DNA from: Cupriavidus agavae
GTDB lineage: Bacteria; Pseudomonadota; Gammaproteobacteria; Burkholderiales; Burkholderiaceae
Direction: 5' to 3'
DNA: 64,000 bases
Assembly: GCF_004217045.1 (NCBI RefSeq)
Contig: NZ_SGXM01000001.1
Coordinates: 1,364,001 to 1,428,000 of the forward strand
Shown: positions 58,077 through 64,000 of the stretch, piece by piece
Layout of the letters: each line of letters starts with the position of its first letter
How positions within the stretch are numbered: position 1 is the stretch's first letter
Program-made: the position numbers and the translations under genes
Notes under the pieces: model-generated
Told to the model about the DNA's origin: nothing
What the model saw: the letters and a program-made list of their open reading frames with translations, nothing else
Databases searched by the model: none

Positions 58077-61000
58077 ATGTCCAATCACATCAGCGCCATC
58101 TGGAAACAACTCCCGGTCACCGGGACGATCTGCGCCATGACGGTACTGGGAATCGCCCCGGTCTACGTGGCTTCGGCGGCACGGGCGCAGACCGTCATTC
58201 CCGCCGGCACTGATATTGGCACCTACATTATCGGCAGTACCGCGGGCACGCCGCACTGGTCTTCCAGCAGTTATCAGTTCGCAATGGGGGCCGACGCCAA
58301 CTGGAATACCGTGGTCAATTTGACCTCCTCATCGCCACTGCCATTTTCTCTCGATGGCCAGGGCCATACCGTGCGGCGCGGCAGCAATAGCCTGTTCAAT
58401 TTCTCGGGTTCGGCCAAGGCCGGCACCGACATCTCGCTGTCGAATATCACGATCAGTGATTCCGGCGTGGCAAACCGGTCGGTCTTCGATTTTGGCAGCG
58501 CACAGACCGGCACGGTAAAGATCTCGCTGAACAACGTCAGGTTCGACGGCCTGAACGGCGCCTATGCCAGCGTGTTCGAGATGACCAGCGGCAACCGGCT
58601 TGCCGTCGAGGTAAACGCCGGCACCGGCGAGAACGGTGTGACGTTCTCGAACAACAAGACCTACGGCGACGGTGGCGGCATCATGTCCATCTACGCCGGC
58701 ACCATGACGTTCAATGGCGACTACAACTTCATCAACAACCACACCGAAAACTACGGCGGCGCCATCGCCATGTACGAGGCGGCCGGCAACATTACCTTCA
58801 ACGGCAAGACCACCTTCACCGGCAACTACGCCACCGATGCGTTTGGCGGCGCGGTGGACATCTGGGGCGGCGCCTCGACACTGACGTTCAACGGGCCCAC
58901 CACGTTCACCGGCAACCATGTCGTGTCGGGTCTGACCGGCACCAACAACCCCCGGGGCGGCGCGGTCAACATCGGCTACACCAGCCCTGGATCGGGGGCC
59001 TCGGTGGTGCATTTCAACAATTCGGTCGTGTTCGATGGCAACTACATCGTCTCTACGGGCGCAGGGGGCAGTGCCTACGGCGGCGCGCTGAGCGCCTATG
59101 GCAATGGAGCGTCCTATAACTACCAGTACATTTTCGACGGCCCGGCGCTGTTCCAGAACAATTACGCGGCCAAGGTCGGCAGCGGTTCCGGCGGCGGCTA
59201 TGGCGGCGCGATCTACTACGACAGTTCGGCCGCGCTGTTGCAGTTTCACTCCGGCACGCGCTTCCTGGACAACATGGCGTCTACCTACGGCGGCGCGATC
59301 TACCTGCAGTCCGGCCGGATCGTGCTCGACGCGCACTCCGGCGACATCGAATTCCGGGGCAACCGCCAGGGAGTGCAGTTCGATGAAGAGCGCCTGCCCA
59401 TCTCGGGAACGGGAACGCCCAACGCCATCATGCTCGGCTCGGGCGGCACCCTGGAGCTCGACGCGGCGGCGGGCCACCAGATCCGCTTTCGCGACCCCAT
59501 TGCGTCGCGGTCCTCGTCCAAGGCCCATTTGATCAAGGTTGGAGAAGGCGAAGTCATCTTCTATGGCGACAAAGGCGCCACATCGCTCTATGACTCGAAC
59601 ATCGCCATCGACACCACGGTATCGGGCGGGTACTTCACCCTGGCCGACAGCGTGAAATATGGCACCACGGACGCCGGCGATTTCATCGTCACGGCAGGCG
59701 CAAACGGTACCGCCGGCACCTTGAGGGGCGGAGACCAGGCTCAGTTGAACGCCCACGCCGTCACGATCGAGGACAAAGGCACGGTGACCATCGACGGCGG
59801 CACTTTCACGCTGGAGTCGCCAAACATCCACTTCCAGGGCGGCAGCCGGCTGACCGGCTCTGGCACCTTGGCCGCCAACAACCGCCTGACACTCGACGGC
59901 ACCGTGGCCGCGGCAATCGATGCCGGCAAGACGCTCCAGATATCGCCCAGCGTGGTCGGCAACGGCGGGCTCGACGTGCAGAGCGGCACGCTGACCCTGG
60001 GCGGAGACGCCAACGCCTACACCGGCACCACCCGCATCGCCACCGGCGCAACGCTAGCAAGCACGCTACAAGCCAATGCCTTCGCGCAGAGCAGCGCGAT
60101 GACGGTGGATGGCACGTTCGACATGAGCAACAACCTCTCCCAGACGGCCAACAACCTGTCGGGCTCCGGCACGATCAACCTCGGCACGCAGGCCAGCACG
60201 ACGCTGACCGCCGCCAACAGCAGCGCCAGTGCATTCAGCGGCAAGATGTCTGGCGGCGGCAGCCTGGTCAAGACTGGCACGGGCACCCTCACGTTGTCGG
60301 GCATCAATACCTATACCGGCGGCACCACAATCAGCGCCGGACAGTTGACCGGCACCAACGCCGGCGCGTTCGGCACCGGTGCCATTGTCAACAACGGCGC
60401 GCTGAACCTGGACTTTGCTGCCAACAGCGCATTGGTCAACACGATCTCCGGCACCGGCGGCCTGACCAAGACCGGCTCCGGCGTGACCACGCTGACCAGC
60501 ACCGGCACACAGGGATCGACCACCGTCACGGCGGGCGAGCTCCGTTTTGGCCAGACCGGCGTGTTCAACACCGGCGCCCACAGCACCGCCTCGGGCGCCA
60601 CCACATCCCTGCTCGGCCACAGCCAGCTGGCGGTGACCGACACATTCACGCAGGCTTCAGGCGCCACGCTCAATGTGGAATTTGCCGACAATCTCCCGGT
60701 AATCACCGCCAAGAGCGCCACCATCGACGGCAGTCTGAACATCACCGGCTTCACCTCACCGGCGCCGGACACCGCCTCCGAGCTGATCGGCACCCAGTTC
60801 AACGTGTTGGAGACCACCGACGGCATCACGGGCGATTTCTCGTCGCTGAACCTCGGCGGCGCCTCCAGCGCGCTGGACTTCCTGATCGTGTCAGGCGCCA
60901 AGAGCGAGGACCAGTTGAGCTACAGCATCGGCCTGGCCCTGACCTGGTTCGGCGGCCCCACGGTGGGCAACGGCAACTTCACGCTGACCGGCGCGAGCGA

Positions 61001-64000
61001 GCGTTTCAACGTCGACCTCGTGCTGTCCGACCAGGAGGCATCGGGCACCGGCTGGTCCGGCACCACGCTGAACAAGAACGGCGCCGGCAACCTGGTGCTC
61101 TCCGCCGCCAACACCTACACCGGCGCCACCGTGGTCAACGGCGGCACGCTGACGATGGGAATCGCCGACGCGATTGCCACGAGCGAATCCGTGACGATCA
61201 ACACCGGCTCGACTCTGGCGCTTGGCGATTTCGACCAAACCGTCCATGCACTGTCTGGCGCCGGCACCATCGAACTCGGCAGTTCGGCGGACACTGTTTT
61301 GACCACCGTCAATGCCACCGACACCACATTCAGGGGCACCATCCACGGCGCCGGCAGCCTGACCAAGACCGGCGACGGCACGCTGACGCTCTCGGGTGCC
61401 AGCACCTTTACCGGTGGCATCACAAACAGCAGCGGCACACTGGTTGGTGCCGGTGGTGGCGCCTTCGGCACCGGTACCGTGACGAACAACGCCGCGGTGC
61501 GGCTCGACTTTGCCAGCAGCGGCGTGCTGACCAACGTGTTCGCGGGCGCCGGCAGCCTGACCAAGACCGGCACCGGCACGGCCATGCTGACATCGCCGGG
61601 CGCGCAGGGCGCGGTATCGGTGGAAGCCGGCGCGCTGGTCTTCAACCAGACCGGCGTGTTCCAGGCCGACAGCCTGACCACGGCGACGGGCGCCGCCACC
61701 CTGGTCACCGGCGATGCCCGCCTGAACGTAACGAACGGCTTCGACATGGCCTCCGGCACCACGTTGGGCGTGGTGCTCGGCTCGAACCAGCCGGTCGTCG
61801 CGGCCGGGAGCGCCACGATCGACGGCGCACTCTATATTGTCGGTTTCGCGCCGAGCGGACCGAACACGGCTTCCGGCCTGACCGGTACCCGTTTCACGCT
61901 GCTTGAGACCACCGGCGGCATCACGGGCGAGTTCACCTCGAAGAACTTCGGCGGCGCCGCCACCGGGCTTGACTACCTGCTGCTGGACGCCCGCAAGAGC
62001 GAGGACAACCTCAGCTACATCGCCGGCCTCGGCCTGACCTGGCGCTCCGGCGCCGAGACCGGCGACGGCTCGTTCACGCTCGGCAATGCCGGGGACCTGT
62101 TCAACGTCGACGTGGTACTGGCCGACCAGGCCGCTTCGGCCACCGGCTGGGACGGCACCACGCTCACCAAGAACGGCGCCGGCACCCTGATGCTGTCGGC
62201 GGCCAACACCTACACCGGCCCGACCCTCGTCAACGAGGGCACCCTGTCGATGGGCGCGGCCGACGGCTTCGCCAGCAGCCGCGCGGTCACGCTGGCCGAG
62301 GGCACCACGCTCGCGCTGAACGACTTCAGCCAGACCGCCAACGACTTGTCCGGTGCCGGCAAGATCACGCTGGGTTCGTCCGCCGACACGGTACTGACCA
62401 TTAACAATGCCGCCGACCGGACGCTTTCCGGCACGATCAGCGGCGCCGGCGCCCTGTTGAAAACGGGCGGCGGCACGCTGATCCTGGGCGACACGAACAC
62501 CTATGCAGGGGGCACCACGATCTCGGCCGGCGGCGTGTACGCCTCGGCGGCCAGCCTCGGCACCGGCGACGTCGTGAACAACGGCGCGCTGACCATCGAC
62601 CAACCCGCGGATGCAACCTTCGCCGCCGCCATCCACGGTACCGGCCACTTCACAAAGACCGGCGCTGGCGCGCTGAATCTCACGGGCAACGGCACGCTTT
62701 CCGGACCCACGACCGTCGCGGCCGGCATGCTGAGCGTGAACGGCTCCCTGGCGAACTCGGCCATGACCGTGCAGAGCGGCGCCACGCTGGCCGGCAGTGG
62801 CGCGGTGGGCGGCACCTCTGTCCTGGCCGGCGGCACCATGGCGCCCGGCAATTCGATCGGCACCCTCCAGGTCAAGGGCGCGTACTCGCAGGCGGCCGGC
62901 GCGACCTACCAGGCCGAGGTGGACGTCGACAGCAACGCCTCGGACCTGGTCCAGGTGGACGGCACGGCGACGCTCGAACCCGGCGCGGTGCTCAACGTGA
63001 ACAGGGCCGGCGCCGGCGCCCTCACCCGCACTACCCGATACACGGTGCTGAGCACGACCGGGGGCCTGACTGGCACGTTCTCGCTGACCGGCGACCTGCT
63101 TTCCGGCTTCTACAAACTCGTGGGTGTCTATGACGCCTTCAACGCCTACCTGGAAACGGTGCGGGTGCGAGACTTCACCGACGCCGCCGTCACCCCGAAC
63201 GAGATCGCCACGGCGGCCGGCGCCAACTCCCTGCCCGACGACAGCCCGATCAAGGTGGCCCTGAACAGCATCGACAACGACGCCGACGTGCGCCTGGGCC
63301 TGAACCAGTTGTCCGGCGAGATCCACGCCTCGCTGAAGACCGGCCTGCTCAACGACAGCCGGCAGGTACGCGACACCGCGGTGGCCCGTATCCGCCAGGC
63401 TGGCTGCTCGCCCGACGTGGGCCCCGGCATCGAGGCCGGCACCCCGCGCCCCACCCCCGGCACCGCCGATACCTGCACGGCCGGACGCTGGCAACCGGTA
63501 GGCTGGGTCCGCGTGTTCGGCGACTGGGGCACCACCGACAGCGACGGCAACGCCGCCGAGCTCAAGGCCAACACGGGCGGCATGCTGATCGGCACGGACG
63601 TCAACGTCTTCGACACCTGGCGTGTGGGTGCGCTGGCCGGCTACAGCCACGGCACGTTCAAGGCCAATGACCGCAGTTCGTCGGCCGATACCGACAGCTA
63701 CCACGTAGGCATCTACGGCGGCACCCAGCGCGACCGCCTGGGCCTGCGGCTGGGATCGAGCTTCACGTGGCACGAGATCGACACCGATCGCTCGCCCACC
63801 TTCCCCGGCTTCAACGAGCACCACAAGAGCGGATACGATGGCCGGACGATGCAAGTCTTCGGCGACTTCGGCTACCAGCTGACTTTCAGCCAGGGAACGC
63901 TCGAACCGTTCCTGGGCGTCGCCTACGTCAATCTGCACAACGAGTCGTTCGACGAGACCGGCGGTGTCTCGGCCCTGATCGGCGATAGCGAGACCACCAG
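58077..64000 (+). CDS. Large autotransporter with Pmp-like and PATR repeats (3' end beyond window)
   Basis: The frame is open for 1,974 codons to the window edge. The signal peptide is MSNHISAIWKQLPVTGTICAM and onward, with cleavage near ARA at residue 37; AGAGGAAATC precedes the ATG. Residues ~190-430 hold Chlamydia Pmp-like motifs: repeated FxxN (FSNN, FINN, FTGN, FDGN, FQNN, FLDN) each followed by GGA[IVL] (GGAIAMY, GGAVDIW, GGALSAY, GGAIYYD, GGAIYLQ). From ~646 PATR-type repeats follow (TKTGxGTLTLSGxNTYTGGTT), inside three tandem units of about 365 residues starting at 646, 1012 and 1377. A linker with a Cys pair precedes the C-terminal outer-membrane barrel, which begins near 1805 (GWVRVFGDWGTTD) and is truncated here. 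The passenger should form a long beta-helix on the cell surface; adhesion or aggregation is likely but unproven. Confidence 0.88.
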   Translation, partial: MSNHISAIWKQLPVTGTICAMTVLGIAPVYVASAARAQTVIPAGTDIGTYIIGSTAGTPHWSSSSYQFAMGADANWNTVVNLTSSSPLPFSLDGQGHTVRRGSNSLFNFSGSAKAGTDISLSNITISDSGVANRSVFDFGSAQTGTVKISLNNVRFDGLNGAYASVFEMTSGNRLAVEVNAGTGENGVTFSNNKTYGDGGGIMSIYAGTMTFNGDYNFINNHTENYGGAIAMYEAAGNITFNGKTTFTGNYATDAFGGAVDIWGGASTLTFNGPTTFTGNHVVSGLTGTNNPRGGAVNIGYTSPGSGASVVHFNNSVVFDGNYIVSTGAGGSAYGGALSAYGNGASYNYQYIFDGPALFQNNYAAKVGSGSGGGYGGAIYYDSSAALLQFHSGTRFLDNMASTYGGAIYLQSGRIVLDAHSGDIEFRGNRQGVQFDEERLPISGTGTPNAIMLGSGGTLELDAAAGHQIRFRDPIASRSSSKAHLIKVGEGEVIFYGDKGATSLYDSNIAIDTTVSGGYFTLADSVKYGTTDAGDFIVTAGANGTAGTLRGGDQAQLNAHAVTIEDKGTVTIDGGTFTLESPNIHFQGGSRLTGSGTLAANNRLTLDGTVAAAIDAGKTLQISPSVVGNGGLDVQSGTLTLGGDANAYTGTTRIATGATLASTLQANAFAQSSAMTVDGTFDMSNNLSQTANNLSGSGTINLGTQASTTLTAANSSASAFSGKMSGGGSLVKTGTGTLTLSGINTYTGGTTISAGQLTGTNAGAFGTGAIVNNGALNLDFAANSALVNTISGTGGLTKTGSGVTTLTSTGTQGSTTVTAGELRFGQTGVFNTGAHSTASGATTSLLGHSQLAVTDTFTQASGATLNVEFADNLPVITAKSATIDGSLNITGFTSPAPDTASELIGTQFNVLETTDGITGDFSSLNLGGASSALDFLIVSGAKSEDQLSYSIGLALTWFGGPTVGNGNFTLTGASERFNVDLVLSDQEASGTGWSGTTLNKNGAGNLVLSAANTYTGATVVNGGTLTMGIADAIATSESVTINTGSTLALGDFDQTVHALSGAGTIELGSSADTVLTTVNATDTTFRGTIHGAGSLTKTGDGTLTLSGASTFTGGITNSSGTLVGAGGGAFGTGTVTNNAAVRLDFASSGVLTNVFAGAGSLTKTGTGTAMLTSPGAQGAVSVEAGALVFNQTGVFQADSLTTATGAATLVTGDARLNVTNGFDMASGTTLGVVLGSNQPVVAAGSATIDGALYIVGFAPSGPNTASGLTGTRFTLLETTGGITGEFTSKNFGGAATGLDYLLLDARKSEDNLSYIAGLGLTWRSGAETGDGSFTLGNAGDLFNVDVVLADQAASATGWDGTTLTKNGAGTLMLSAANTYTGPTLVNEGTLSMGAADGFASSRAVTLAEGTTLALNDFSQTANDLSGAGKITLGSSADTVLTINNAADRTLSGTISGAGALLKTGGGTLILGDTNTYAGGTTISAGGVYASAASLGTGDVVNNGALTIDQPADATFAAAIHGTGHFTKTGAGALNLTGNGTLSGPTTVAAGMLSVNGSLANSAMTVQSGATLAGSGAVGGTSVLAGGTMAPGNSIGTLQVKGAYSQAAGATYQAEVDVDSNASDLVQVDGTATLEPGAVLNVNRAGAGALTRTTRYTVLSTTGGLTGTFSLTGDLLSGFYKLVGVYDAFNAYLETVRVRDFTDAAVTPNEIATAAGANSLPDDSPIKVALNSIDNDADVRLGLNQLSGEIHASLKTGLLNDSRQVRDTAVARIRQAGCSPDVGPGIEAGTPRPTPGTADTCTAGRWQPVGWVRVFGDWGTTDSDGNAAELKANTGGMLIGTDVNVFDTWRVGALAGYSHGTFKANDRSSSADTDSYHVGIYGGTQRDRLGLRLGSSFTWHEIDTDRSPTFPGFNEHHKSGYDGRTMQVFGDFGYQLTFSQGTLEPFLGVAYVNLHNESFDETGGVSALIGDSETT
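60012..62690 (+). repeat. Tandem 1.1-kb repeats in the autotransporter passenger
   Basis: The segments starting with N-A/T-Y-T-G at 60012, 61110 and 62205 are separated by 1,098 and 1,095 bases (366 and 365 codons). Copies 1 and 2 each carry the same order of blocks: SGAGTI, LTKTGxGTLTLSG, a GAFGTG turn, FNQTGVF, ATIDG, LETTxGITG(D/E)F, LSYxxGLxLTW. Copy 3 is incomplete and passes into the linker. Copies are diverged at base level, so this is an old duplication. Confidence 0.8.

Noticed and set aside
60891-63938. A 1,015-codon minus-strand ORF (and others at 58329-59831) opposite the autotransporter.
   Set aside because: The plus strand encodes a coherent signal peptide, repeats and barrel. 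The minus-strand product is low-complexity Gly/Ala/Val/Arg mirroring the repeats.

Overview
The window is high-GC, gene-dense DNA. It carries Bug-type and TRAP solute-binding proteins, Liv-type ABC genes, a tig-clpP-clpX-lon-tRNA-ppiD block, and purL beside yciB/bolA/parvulin genes. This combination fits a betaproteobacterial chromosome of the Burkholderiaceae, most likely Cupriavidus/Ralstonia. That placement is inferred from gene content and protein character; no database was searched.

Layout. (1) 0-15.3 kb: mostly minus-strand genes forming a fatty-acid/acyl-CoA catabolic cluster. A fused enoyl-CoA hydratase/3-hydroxyacyl-CoA dehydrogenase, a thiolase, a DmdC-like acyl-CoA dehydrogenase, an SDR, a hotdog thioesterase, an MDR reductase, a class II aldolase-like protein, a GST-like protein, a second SDR and an epoxide-hydrolase-like enzyme run from one good promoter at 15.3 kb. 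An HSL-type esterase, a Bug binding protein, a second thioesterase and a plus-strand macro-domain gene lie at the far end. (2) 15.6-19.1 kb: an APC amino-acid permease, then a less GC-rich islet. The islet holds a two-gene small membrane module and a Tlde1-type L,D-transpeptidase-fold protein overlapped by a small membrane protein, which looks like an orphan type VI effector/immunity pair. (3) 19.1-26.1 kb: an acyl-CoA ligase followed by a complete Liv-type ABC transporter (binding protein, LivH, LivM, LivG, LivF). (4) 26.3-31.3 kb, plus strand: selO, msrB, yciB, a bolA-family gene, a parvulin PPIase, an unknown gene, and a second, shorter copy of the small membrane module. (5) 31.4-37 kb, minus strand: purL, a MarR-like regulator and an EntD/Sfp-type phosphopantetheinyl transferase. 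(6) 37.4-43.9 kb, plus strand: a TRAP transporter (DctP, DctQ, DctM), nnr and pgi. (7) 43.9-57.8 kb: divergent ybbA/tesA, then on the minus strand ppiD, tRNA-Asp, tRNA-Val, lon, clpX, clpP, tig and mnmC, then convergent rlmJ and a VanZ-like gene. (8) 58.1 kb to the window end: a very large autotransporter with Pmp-like and PATR repeats, cut off inside its beta-barrel.

How it fits together. A near-palindromic site GAACGnnCGTTC occurs upstream of the beta-oxidation operon (overlapping its promoter), upstream of the acyl-CoA ligase/Liv operon, and in the esterase/macro-domain intergenic region. This suggests one TetR-like acyl-CoA-responsive regulator, not encoded in the window, that joins uptake, activation and oxidation of acids. 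The protein-quality-control block (tig, clpP, clpX, lon, ppiD) is the usual proteobacterial arrangement, and a sigma-32-like promoter precedes lon.

The least explained material is the 17.2-19.1 kb islet, the twin small membrane modules, the duplicated 3' end of tRNA-Asp, and the 1.1-kb tandem repeats in the autotransporter passenger.
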